This document shows positions 1 through 13,174 of a stretch of DNA of 13,174 bases, one piece after another. The notes beneath the pieces are model-generated. The model had not been told where the DNA came from, did not search any database, and saw nothing but the letters and a program-made list of their open reading frames with translations. The translations under genes and the position numbers were made by a program. The stretch comes from JAMCRM01 sp041685075. GTDB lineage: Bacteria; Acidobacteriota; Terriglobia; Bryobacterales; Bryobacteraceae. The stretch is taken from NCBI GenBank assembly GCA_041685075.1, contig JAWLGN010000146.1:1-13174 (forward strand). The letters are read 5' to 3'. How positions within the stretch are numbered: position 1 is the stretch's first letter; every line of letters starts with the position of its first letter.

Positions 1-1
1 C

Positions 2-3000
2 TCGGTGAAGTCCAACATCGGGCACCTCAAGCCGGCGGCCGGCGCGGCCGGAATGCTGAAAGTCGCGCTGTCGTTGAGGGACAAGGTGCTTCCTCCCAGT
101 GTGCAATGCCACCGCCCGAACCCGGAGATCGATTTCGACCACTCGCCGCTCTATGTGAACACGGAACTTCAGCCGTGGACCGCCACCGTAGACGGCGTGC
201 GCCGCGCGGCATTGAGCGCCTTCGGTTTCGGCGGCACCAACTTCCACGCGGTCTTCGAAGAGTACATTCCCCACCGGCTGACCGGGAACGGCAAGCGCTC
301 CGTCGCGGTTGGCGCAGAGATCGCCGGCAAGGGCGCGCCGCAGCCCACGCCCGCGAGCGGAGCCGGAAGCCAGGCCAAAGCGCCGCTGCGAGGTGCGCTG
401 GTGCTGGGCGCGGCAAACGAGACGGCGCTTGCCGAACGCCTTCGGGAGGTGCAGAGAGCCGCCGCGGCAGGCCGCGCGCCCGCTCCGTCGGCGCCCTCTG
501 CGGCGGACCTGCGCGCCTCCGAGCGCCTGGCTATCGACTACGGGGACGCGGCCGAGCTGGCCGACAAGGCCGAGAAAGCGCTCAAGGCGCTGGCCGCCAA
601 CCAGGCGCCCATCTGGAAGGCCCTCCGGGCCCAAGGCATATTCCGTGGCCGGGGCGCCGCTCCCAAAGTGGCGTTTCTCTATACGGGCCAGGGATCGCAG
701 TACGTCAACATGCTGCGCGCGCTGCGCGATGCGGAGCCGATCGTGGCCGATACTTTTGCCGAGGCCGATCGCCTGATGACGCCGCTTCTCGGCAAGCCCC
801 TCACCGAGTTCGTTTTTGTCGATGCCGCGGATGCCGCCGCTGTCGAGAAGGCGGAGTCCGACCTGCGGGAGACCGCCATTACTCAACCCACCGTGCTGGC
901 CATCGACCTCGCGTTGACCCGCCTTTTGGCCGCTTACGGAATCGTGCCCGATATGACCATGGGGCACAGCCTCGGGGAGTATGGCGCCCTGGTGGCCTCC
1001 GGCGCGCTGCCCTTCGACGACGCCATGTTAGCCGTCAGCGCCCGTGGCCGCGGGATGACCGAAGTGGCCATGGAGGATAACGGCCGCATGGCCGCCGTCT
1101 TCGCGCCACTGGAGGAGATCGAGCGCATTTTGAAGACCATCGATGGCTACGTAGTGATCGCCAATATCAACAGCGGCACTCAGGCGGTGATCGGCGGAGC
1201 CAGCGAGCCCGTCGAGAAGGCCACCGAGGCCTTTCTCCAGGCCGGCTACAACGCCGTGCCGCTGCCGGTGAGCCATGCCTTTCACACGTCTATCGTGGCC
1301 CCGGCCAGCGTTCCGCTGCGCCGGGTGCTGGAGCGGCTGCGCCTGGCGCCCCCGCGCGTGCCCGTGGTGGCGAACGTGGATGGTGAGTTCTACCCCACCG
1401 GCGCCGATGCCGTGCCGAAGATGCTCGACATCCTGGCGCGGCAGGTGGCCTCGCCCGTCCAGTTTGTGAAGGGCCTCCGCACGCTCTACGATGCCGGCGC
1501 GCGCGTCTTCGTCGAAGTCGGACCCAAGAAGGCGCTGCAGGTATTCGCTGAGGACGTGCTGGGGGATCGCGGTGACGTCCTGACGCTCTTCACCAATCAT
1601 CCCAAAACCGGCGATATCGTCGCGTTCAATCAGGCGCTGTGCGGGCTCTATGCCGCGGGGTTGGGCCGGGGGGCCGATGCCGCGGTACTGCCGGAGGCCG
1701 CTGCGCGTCCGGCGGAGCCGCGGGCGAAGGACGAAGCCGTGCCACCTTCGGCGTCCCCGGCGGGCGCCACCGACTACACCGCCCTGGGCCGCATGTTCGC
1801 CGACGTTCTCGACCGCGGATGGCAGCTCTACAAGGGCGGACCTCCCTCCGGTTCACCGGCGCGGCGGGAGGGGGTGACGATCACCGGCGCGGCCCTGGGG
1901 CTACCCGGAACGGAGCGCATCTTCGACGATTCCAACGTCGCCCGTATCCTGCGAGGCGATCAACTCATCGACGTGATCCCGGCCCGCTTGCGGCGCGCCA
2001 TGGCGGAAAAGCACATCACCCGGCTCGTGAAGCGCGACGGCAATCCTACCTTCGAGGTCATCGACAGCCCGGCCGACGTTCTCAAGCTGGCCGGACGTGG
2101 CGGCGCGTTCGATCTGCAGGGTGAATTCGGCGTCTCCGCGGACCGCGTGGCCGCACTGGACCGCGTTACGCAGCTTGCCATGGCCGCCGGCCTCGATGCC
2201 CTGCGCGACGCGGGTATCCCGCTGGTGATGCGCTATAAGCAGACCAGCAAGGGCACGTCTCTTCCGGATCGATGGCAGTTGCCGGAGATCCTGCGGGACG
2301 AGACCGGTGTGATCTTCGCCTCCTGCTGGCCGGGCTCCGATTCCTTTGCCGACGAGATGTCGCGCTATTACGCCGACCGCGCCCGGCGCGACCAGATCGC
2401 GGTATTGGAGAGCCTTCTTGCGCGGACCGCTCCGTCGAACGGCGATGGCCTGAAGCCGGAGTTGGAGCGGCGCATCGGAGAGCTGCGCGCCGCCATCGAG
2501 AAGGAGCCGTATCACTTCGACCGCCGCTTTGTTTTCCGGACGCTCTCGATGGGACACTCGCAGTTCGCCGAGCTGATCGGCGCGCGCGGGCCCAACACCC
2601 AGGTGAATGCCGCTTGCGCCAGCACAACGCAGGCGGTGGCGCTGGCCGAAGACTGGATTCAGGCGGGCCGTTGCCGGCGCGTGATCGTCATATCGGCCGA
2701 TGACATTACCTCCGAGCACCTGCTCGAGTGGCTGGGCTCGGGGTTCCTGGCCACGGGAGCGGCGTCGACCAGCGACGTTGTCGAAGAAACCGCCCTGCCG
2801 TTCGATCGCCGGCGCAACGGCATGATCGTGGGGATGGGGGCGGCGGCCCTGGTCGTCGAGTCCGCCGAGGCCGTGCGCCAGCGGGGCTTGCGGCCTATCT
2901 CCGAACTGCTGAGCGCCGTGATTGCCAATAGCGCGTTCCATGGCACGCGGCTCGACGTAGGGCATATCGGGCAGTTGATGGAAAAGCTGGTGGCGCAAGC

Positions 3001-6000
3001 CGAAGCGCGCTACGGGGTATCGCGCCACGAAATGGCGCCCAAGATGGTCTTCGTCTCGCACGAGACCTACACCCCTGCGCGCGGAGGCAGCGCGGCGGCA
3101 GAGATCCATGCTCTGCGCCATGTCTTCGGCGCATCGGCGGATCGCGTGGTGATCGCCAATACCAAGGGCTTCACGGGACACGCCATGGGCGCCGGCATTG
3201 AAGACGTCGTGGCGGTGAAGGCGTTGGAGACCGGCTGGGTGCCGCCCGTCGCCAACTTCAAGGAAGCCGACCCCGAACTGGGCGAGCTGAACCTCTCGCG
3301 CGGCGGGATCTATCCGGTCGAGTACGCGCTGCGGCTGGGGGCCGGGTTCGGCTCGCAGATCTGTATGTCGCTGACCCGGTGGGTGCGGGGCAACGTCGGC
3401 GCCCGCCCCGCTCCGGATGCGCTGGGCTACGCCTACCGCATCGCCGACCGCGACGTCTGGCGTCGCTGGCTCAAGGAGTGCACGCAGGTGGAGGCGCCGG
3501 AACTCGAAGTGGTGCATCGTACCCTGCGGGTGCGCGACCGGCGTGCGGCGGCGCCACGTCCCGCGCGCACGGAAGAACCAGCCGCCGAGAGAGTGAGGCC
3601 GGTGGAAGTGAAGCCGGCGGTCCAAGCGGCAGCGCCTTCGCCTGCCGAGCAGCCGAAGCCCGCCCCGGCGGCCGATCCGGTCCGCGAGCGGGTTCTGGCG
3701 GTGGTGGCGGAGAAGACCGGCTACCCGGCGGATATGCTCGCGCCGGACCTGGACCTCGAGGCCGATCTCGGGATCGATACCGTGAAGCAAGCCGAGGTTT
3801 TCGCCGCCATTCGTGAAGCGTACGGCATTCCTCGCGAGGCGAACCTCAAGCTGCGCGACTTCCCCACCCTGGAGCACGTCGTTCGGTTCGTGCACGAGCG
3901 CATCGGCGACGCCGCGGCGCCTGAGCCGCCCCCGGCCGTACCCGCTGCACGCCCGGCGGACGGCGTGCAGGACAAGGTGCTCGAGGTGGTGGCGGAGAAG
4001 ACCGGCTATCCGAAGGACATGCTCGCGCTCGATCTGGACCTGGAGGCCGATCTCGGGATCGACACCGTGAAACAGGCCGAAGTTTTCGCCGCCATCCGCG
4101 AAGCGTACGGCATTCCGCGTGACGCGAACCTCAAGCTGCGCGACTTTCCGACCCTGGAGCACGTGATCCGGTTCGTGCACGAGCGGCGCACCGGCGCCCC
4201 GGCACCCGCGCCCGTGGCCGCCGATGCTGCTCCGGCGCCGGCCACCCCGCCGGACCAAGGCGACGGCGTACTCGACAAGCTGCTCGAAATCGTCTCGGAG
4301 AAGACCGGCTATCCGAAAGATATGCTGGCGCCGGATCTCGACCTCGAGGCCGATCTCGGCATCGACACGGTCAAGCAGGCGGAAGTCTTCGCGGCCATTC
4401 GCGAGGCCTATTCGATTCCGCGCGACGCCAGCCTGAAGCTGCGCGATTTCCCAACGCTCTCGCACGTGGTCCGCTTCGTTCGCGAGAGGCTTCCCGATGC
4501 CGCGCCGGCCGCTCAGCCACCCGCGGCCGATCCCATTCAAGAGCGGGTTCTCGACATCGTGGCGGAGAAGACCGGCTACCCCAAGGACATGCTGGACCTG
4601 GATCTCGATCTCGAAGCCGATCTCGGCATCGACACGGTCAAGCAGGCGGAGATGTTCGCCGCCATCCGGGAGGCCTACAACATCCCGCGCGACACGAATC
4701 TCAAGCTGCGCGATTTTCCCACCCTGGCGCACGTGATCCGGTTCGCCCGCGAGCGTGCAGGGGGGAGCGTCGCGCCCATTCTCGCCGAAGAAGCGCCGCC
4801 CGCGCCGACACCGGCGCCGCTCGATGCCGCCGGGCAAGTTCCCCGTCGCGTGCCGGTTCCGGTGGTGCGCCCGCCGCTTGAGCTTTCCAAGCACACCGGC
4901 GTGCAACTGGCGGGCAGCCGCGTGGTCGTCGCGCCGGACCAGGGCGGAATCGCGGACGCCCTGGTGGAACGCCTCTCTTCGGTGGGCGCCCAGGTGCTGC
5001 TGCTCGATCCGGCGGGCGATCCCGAAGCTCAACTGAAGGAGTGGCTGGCCGCCGGCCCGGTGCAGGGCGTTTACTGGCTGCCCGCGCTGGACGCGGAGGG
5101 CGCGCTCGAAGCCATGGATCTTAGCGGCTGGCGCGAAGCGCTGCGGGTGCGCGTGAAATCGCTCTATGCCACCATGCGCGCGCTGTATGAGCAGGAGCCG
5201 TTCCTGGTCTCCGGGCTGCGCCTCGGAGGCATGCACGGTTACGACGCGGCCGGCGCTGTCTCTCCGCTCGGCGGCGCCGTCGCGGGCTTCACCAAGACCT
5301 ACAAGCGCGAGCGCGCCGGCGCACTCGTCAAAGCGGTGGACTTCGAGCCCGAGCTTTCCCCGGCGGAGGTTGCCGCGATCCTGGTGGAAGAGACTCTGGG
5401 CGACCCCGGCGCCGTCGAGATCGGGCATTGCAAGGGGCTGCGCTGGACCATCGGGCTCGAGGAACAACCGGCGGCCGACGGCGGCTCCGGCCTCCCCATG
5501 GGCAAGGACACCGTGTTCGTGATTACGGGTGCGGCGGGCAGCATCGTTTCCGCCATCACGGCGGACCTCGCGGCGGCTTCCGGCGGCACCTTCTACCTGC
5601 TCGACCTGGCTCCCGAACCCGATCCCGCCAATCCGGACCTCCAGCGCTTCGCGACCGACCGGGATGGCCTCAAGCGCGAGCTGGCATTGCGCATGCAGGC
5701 TCGCGGCGAGCGGCCGACTCCGGCGCTGATCGAAAAGGAGCTGGCCGCCCTGGAGCGCGTCCATGCCGCGTGGAGCGCGATCGGCGCCGTCCGTGCTTCG
5801 GGAGGAACCGCGCATTACTTCTCCGTCGACCTTACCCACGCCGCCGCGGTGGCGGAGGTGCTGCGCCAGGTGCGCGAGCGCAGCGGCCGCATCGATGTGC
5901 TGCTGCACGCCGCCGGCATGGAGCGCAGCCACTTCCTCCCGGACAAGACCCCGCGCGAGTTCGACCTGGTCTTCGACGTCAAGGCCGACGGCTGGTTCAA

Positions 6001-7303
6001 CCTGCTACACGCTCTAGGCGACATGCCGCTCGGCGCGGCGGTGGTGTTCAGCTCCATCGCGGGCCGCTTCGGCAATGCGGGACAGGCCGACTACAGCGCG
6101 GCGAACGACCTCTTATGTAAGATCGTTTCCAGTTTCCGCACCACCCGGACCGCTACTCGAGGTATCGCCATCGACTGGACCGCGTGGGGCGGCATCGGCA
6201 TGGCCTCGCGCGGCTCCATCCCGAAGATGATGGAGATGGCGGGCATCGACATGCTGCCGCTCGAAGCGGGGATTCCGGTCATCCGCCGCGAGCTGACCCT
6301 GGGGGCCACCCGCGGGGAGGTCGTTATCGCCGGGCGCCTCGGCGTGCTGCTCGAAGAGTGGGACGAGACGGGCGGCGTCGATGCTTCGGCTCTGGAACAA
6401 ACCGGCCCGGAGGCGCCCGGACCGATGATCGGGAAGCCGGCGCGCGCCAGTCTGGACGGCCGGCTGGCGGTCGAAACGACGCTCGACCCCAAGCTCCAGC
6501 CGTTTCTCAACGATCATCGCATCGACGGCACGGCGGTGCTCCCCGGCGTGATGGGCATCGAGGCGTTCGCCGAGGCGGCCTTGCTGATGGCGCCCGGCTG
6601 GCACGTCGATGCCATCGAAGCCGTGGAGTTCCTCGCGCCCTTCAAGTTCTACCACGACGACCCTCGCACCCTCTCGATCGAGGCCAAATTGCGATCCGAG
6701 GGCGAGTCTCTCGTGGCGGAATGCCTTCTGCTTGGGCGCCGGGCGCTCCCCAACCTGCCGGAACCCCAGGTGACCACGCACTTCGCCGGCCGGGTGCGCC
6801 TGGCCAGGCAGCCGGAGTGGTTTGTCCGTGCCCCGGCTTCGTGGGAGCGGTCGGGTTCGGTCGTCGATGCCGAAGCCATCTACCGCGCATACTTCCACGG
6901 ACCGGCGTACAGGGTGCTGCGGCGGGTGTGGATCAACGGAGGTCCCGTGGTCGGCGAGTTGAACGATCCACTGCCGGCCAACCACCATCCCGAAGGGTTG
7001 CCGTTGTGGATGGGGCCGCGGCTGATCGAGCTTTGCTTCCAGACCGCCGGTGTGTGGGAGATGGCCGTGCAGGGCCGCATGGGCCTGCCGCGGTATATCG
7101 AGAGCGTGAGGGTCTCCCGCACGCTGGATATTGCGGGCGGGCCGTTGTACGCCGTCGTCACGCCTCACCCGGAACGGGACTGCTTCGACGCGGAGGTGGT
7201 GGACGCGGATGGGCGCTGCTACGTCAGCCTGGCGGGCTATCGCACGATACCCTTTGCCGAGGTACCGAACGACTTGCGGCCGTCGCTGCACGCGACGGCG
7301 TAA
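2..7303 (+). CDS. PfaA/HglE-like iterative type I PKS (KS-AT-KS-ACPx4-KR-DH), 5' end missing
   Basis: Multidomain synthase that would build a polyketide or fatty-acyl chain from malonyl units. Residues are counted from the in-frame GTG at 5, which is internal and not the real start. KS1 is represented only by its end (KSNIGH His7 and the GFGGTNFHAVFEEY signature, to about 86). AT spans about 220-540, with GQGSQ, GHSLGEYG (Ser322) and HAFH (His427), a malonyl-type pattern. KS2 spans about 620-1130 with Cys871, His1019 and His1059. Four ACPs follow, with Thr1259, Thr1354, Thr1455 and Thr1544 at the pantetheine site. KR occupies about 1600-2120 (TGAAGSIV loop; Lys1993, Ser2017, Tyr2030, Asn2034). 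DH occupies about 2160-2430, with His2171 in HxxxGxxxxP. The KR carries a helical insert with a GERPTP motif, as in PfaA. There is no ER or TE, and the stop is TAA at 7301. Family assignment is firm; the product is unknown. Confidence 0.93.
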   Translation, partial: SVKSNIGHLKPAAGAAGMLKVALSLRDKVLPPSVQCHRPNPEIDFDHSPLYVNTELQPWTATVDGVRRAALSAFGFGGTNFHAVFEEYIPHRLTGNGKRSVAVGAEIAGKGAPQPTPASGAGSQAKAPLRGALVLGAANETALAERLREVQRAAAAGRAPAPSAPSAADLRASERLAIDYGDAAELADKAEKALKALAANQAPIWKALRAQGIFRGRGAAPKVAFLYTGQGSQYVNMLRALRDAEPIVADTFAEADRLMTPLLGKPLTEFVFVDAADAAAVEKAESDLRETAITQPTVLAIDLALTRLLAAYGIVPDMTMGHSLGEYGALVASGALPFDDAMLAVSARGRGMTEVAMEDNGRMAAVFAPLEEIERILKTIDGYVVIANINSGTQAVIGGASEPVEKATEAFLQAGYNAVPLPVSHAFHTSIVAPASVPLRRVLERLRLAPPRVPVVANVDGEFYPTGADAVPKMLDILARQVASPVQFVKGLRTLYDAGARVFVEVGPKKALQVFAEDVLGDRGDVLTLFTNHPKTGDIVAFNQALCGLYAAGLGRGADAAVLPEAAARPAEPRAKDEAVPPSASPAGATDYTALGRMFADVLDRGWQLYKGGPPSGSPARREGVTITGAALGLPGTERIFDDSNVARILRGDQLIDVIPARLRRAMAEKHITRLVKRDGNPTFEVIDSPADVLKLAGRGGAFDLQGEFGVSADRVAALDRVTQLAMAAGLDALRDAGIPLVMRYKQTSKGTSLPDRWQLPEILRDETGVIFASCWPGSDSFADEMSRYYADRARRDQIAVLESLLARTAPSNGDGLKPELERRIGELRAAIEKEPYHFDRRFVFRTLSMGHSQFAELIGARGPNTQVNAACASTTQAVALAEDWIQAGRCRRVIVISADDITSEHLLEWLGSGFLATGAASTSDVVEETALPFDRRRNGMIVGMGAAALVVESAEAVRQRGLRPISELLSAVIANSAFHGTRLDVGHIGQLMEKLVAQAEARYGVSRHEMAPKMVFVSHETYTPARGGSAAAEIHALRHVFGASADRVVIANTKGFTGHAMGAGIEDVVAVKALETGWVPPVANFKEADPELGELNLSRGGIYPVEYALRLGAGFGSQICMSLTRWVRGNVGARPAPDALGYAYRIADRDVWRRWLKECTQVEAPELEVVHRTLRVRDRRAAAPRPARTEEPAAERVRPVEVKPAVQAAAPSPAEQPKPAPAADPVRERVLAVVAEKTGYPADMLAPDLDLEADLGIDTVKQAEVFAAIREAYGIPREANLKLRDFPTLEHVVRFVHERIGDAAAPEPPPAVPAARPADGVQDKVLEVVAEKTGYPKDMLALDLDLEADLGIDTVKQAEVFAAIREAYGIPRDANLKLRDFPTLEHVIRFVHERRTGAPAPAPVAADAAPAPATPPDQGDGVLDKLLEIVSEKTGYPKDMLAPDLDLEADLGIDTVKQAEVFAAIREAYSIPRDASLKLRDFPTLSHVVRFVRERLPDAAPAAQPPAADPIQERVLDIVAEKTGYPKDMLDLDLDLEADLGIDTVKQAEMFAAIREAYNIPRDTNLKLRDFPTLAHVIRFARERAGGSVAPILAEEAPPAPTPAPLDAAGQVPRRVPVPVVRPPLELSKHTGVQLAGSRVVVAPDQGGIADALVERLSSVGAQVLLLDPAGDPEAQLKEWLAAGPVQGVYWLPALDAEGALEAMDLSGWREALRVRVKSLYATMRALYEQEPFLVSGLRLGGMHGYDAAGAVSPLGGAVAGFTKTYKRERAGALVKAVDFEPELSPAEVAAILVEETLGDPGAVEIGHCKGLRWTIGLEEQPAADGGSGLPMGKDTVFVITGAAGSIVSAITADLAAASGGTFYLLDLAPEPDPANPDLQRFATDRDGLKRELALRMQARGERPTPALIEKELAALERVHAAWSAIGAVRASGGTAHYFSVDLTHAAAVAEVLRQVRERSGRIDVLLHAAGMERSHFLPDKTPREFDLVFDVKADGWFNLLHALGDMPLGAAVVFSSIAGRFGNAGQADYSAANDLLCKIVSSFRTTRTATRGIAIDWTAWGGIGMASRGSIPKMMEMAGIDMLPLEAGIPVIRRELTLGATRGEVVIAGRLGVLLEEWDETGGVDASALEQTGPEAPGPMIGKPARASLDGRLAVETTLDPKLQPFLNDHRIDGTAVLPGVMGIEAFAEAALLMAPGWHVDAIEAVEFLAPFKFYHDDPRTLSIEAKLRSEGESLVAECLLLGRRALPNLPEPQVTTHFAGRVRLARQPEWFVRAPASWERSGSVVDAEAIYRAYFHGPAYRVLRRVWINGGPVVGELNDPLPANHHPEGLPLWMGPRLIELCFQTAGVWEMAVQGRMGLPRYIESVRVSRTLDIAGGPLYAVVTPHPERDCFDAEVVDADGRCYVSLAGYRTIPFAEVPNDLRPSLHATA
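3674..4760 (+). repeat. Four tandem acyl carrier protein repeats inside the PKS gene
   Basis: Four carrier domains of about 75 residues lie at roughly 3674-3907, 3961-4187, 4264-4493 and 4528-4760. They are separated by Ala/Pro-rich linkers, and the spacing between equivalent sites is 95, 101 and 89 residues. Each contains EKTGYP, DLDLEADLGIDTVKQAE, FAAIREAY and LKLRDFPTL. The residue aligned with the phosphopantetheine serine is Thr in every copy (codons at 3779, 4064, 4367 and 4634). Tandem ACPs are a hallmark of PUFA-synthase-type PfaA proteins, where more copies are known to raise throughput. Copies 3 and 4 share 35 identical bases around the site (4349-4383 and 4616-4650), which points to recent duplication or gene conversion. 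Confidence 0.93.
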
Positions 7304-7318
7304 CTGAGTGCACGCGCA

Positions 7319-7357
7319 GCCCGCGTCTCCCGGTGCGCACCATCGGGAAGCGCGGGC
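7319..7357 (+). other. Intergenic hairpin between the PKS and carboxylase genes
   Basis: An inverted repeat lies in the 82-base spacer. The outer arms, gcccgcg (7319-7325) and cgcgggc (7351-7357), pair over 7 bp. After a wobble and one mismatch, the inner arms tcccg (7328-7332) and cggga (7344-7348) pair over 5 bp. The loop itself contains the short palindrome ggtgcgcacc. No T-run follows, so this does not look like a classical intrinsic terminator. It could stabilise or partly terminate the transcript, or it could be chance in GC-rich DNA. Only the pairing is seen; the role is unknown. Confidence 0.45.
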
Positions 7358-7371
7358 CGCGTCTGCCGCAC

Positions 7372-7381
7372 GAGGGGGGAG
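7372..7381 (+). promoter_or_regulatory. Ribosome binding site of the carboxylase gene
   Basis: A purine tract, gaggggggag, ends four bases before the ATG at 7386. It decides the start of the carboxylase: the frame is open back to a GTG at 7308, but that codon has no comparable purine tract. The extra 26 residues it would add are low-complexity (Ala/Arg/His-rich) and precede the conserved biotin carboxylase start (RVAIVNRGEAAVR). Confidence 0.7.
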
Positions 7382-7385
7382 ACTC

Positions 7386-13016
<5,631 letters not shown>

Positions 13017-13031
13017 CCGCGGGGGCGCGCC

Positions 13032-13174
13032 ATGGAGCTCTACTGGCTGGAACAGGCGGAGTGCGACGTACCCGAGGGCGACGGCTGGTTGTGCGCCGAC
13101 GAGATCGCCGTCCTGGAGCGCATGCCGGTCCCGCGGCGCCGCGCCGACTGGCGGCTGGGACGCTGGTCCGCCAA
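13032..13174 (+). CDS. Probable Sfp-type 4'-phosphopantetheinyl transferase, 3' end missing
   Basis: Only the first 47 codons are in the window. The translation contains LCADEIAVLERM followed by RRRADWRLGRWSA, matching the N-terminal [KR]R-x-x-[DE]W-x-x-GRWxA signature typical of Sfp/EntD-like PPTases that convert apo-carrier proteins to the holo form using CoA. The diagnostic metal-binding (GxD) and WxxKE motifs lie beyond the window, so the call rests on this start region and on context. The ATG at 13032 follows the carboxylase stop by 15 bases, with a GGGGG tract six bases upstream, so translation from the same mRNA is likely. The neighbouring four-ACP synthase is its natural substrate. 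The unusual Thr in those ACPs makes its acceptor specificity of interest. Confidence 0.75.
   Translation, partial: MELYWLEQAECDVPEGDGWLCADEIAVLERMPVPRRRADWRLGRWSA

Noticed and set aside
1873..3390. KS2 as an inactive chain-length factor
   Set aside because: The nucleophile Cys871 and two candidate catalytic histidines are all present, so loss of condensation activity is not supported by sequence.
3674..4760. CRISPR-like or satellite repeat array
   Set aside because: The period of about 270-300 bases, in-frame protein conservation and clear carrier-domain motifs show these are duplicated ACP domains.
1901..5932. Open reading frame of 1343 codons on the - strand, antisense to the PKS
   Set aside because: It lies wholly opposite a clearly coding PKS with recognisable catalytic motifs. 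Its translation is low-complexity (His/Arg/Gly-rich) and matches no family. Long antisense frames are expected in high-GC coding DNA.
7319..7381. Rho-independent terminator after the PKS
   Set aside because: The hairpin is present but the bases after it are ccgcgtctgcc with no T tract.
7308..7385. Upstream GTG start for the carboxylase, adding 26 residues
   Set aside because: It has no ribosome binding site, the added residues are low-complexity and the family start aligns with the ATG at 7386. The extension also overlaps the hairpin.

Overview
The window is a GC-rich (by eye, strongly G/C at third codon positions), densely packed, bacterial secondary-lipid or polyketide locus with three genes on the + strand. 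It carries almost nothing else. A few TTA leucine codons (for example at 1028, 6113, 9732 and 10248) argue against a typical Streptomyces. A GC-rich Acidobacteriota, Myxococcota or similar soil lineage is plausible, but the taxonomy is an inference and weak.

Layout. Bases 2-7303 are the 3' portion (2433 codons visible) of a giant iterative type I PKS/fatty acid synthase of PfaA/HglE style. Its visible order is KS1 (C-terminal end only), AT, a complete second KS (KS2), four tandem ACPs, KR and DH. An 82-base spacer with a hairpin follows. Bases 7386-13016 encode a single-chain, eukaryote-like biotin-dependent acetyl-CoA carboxylase (biotin carboxylase, BCCP, ACC central domain, carboxyltransferase). 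After a 15-base gap, 13032 to the window end is the first 47 codons of a probable Sfp-type 4'-phosphopantetheinyl transferase.

How the genes fit together (inference from family knowledge). The carboxylase would make malonyl-CoA. The AT, which has malonyl-type motifs, would load it on the carrier domains. The KS/KR/DH domains would extend and partly reduce the chain, and the PPTase would install the carrier prosthetic group. The locus thus looks like a nearly self-sufficient chain-building module. No ER or thioesterase domain is visible, so enoyl reduction and release would need partners outside the window.

The most striking signal is that all four ACPs have threonine exactly where the phosphopantetheine-bearing serine should be (DLGIDT instead of DLGxDS). 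A PPTase gene lies two genes downstream. The KS-AT-KS order and the unusual histidine motif of KS2 are the next most notable points.
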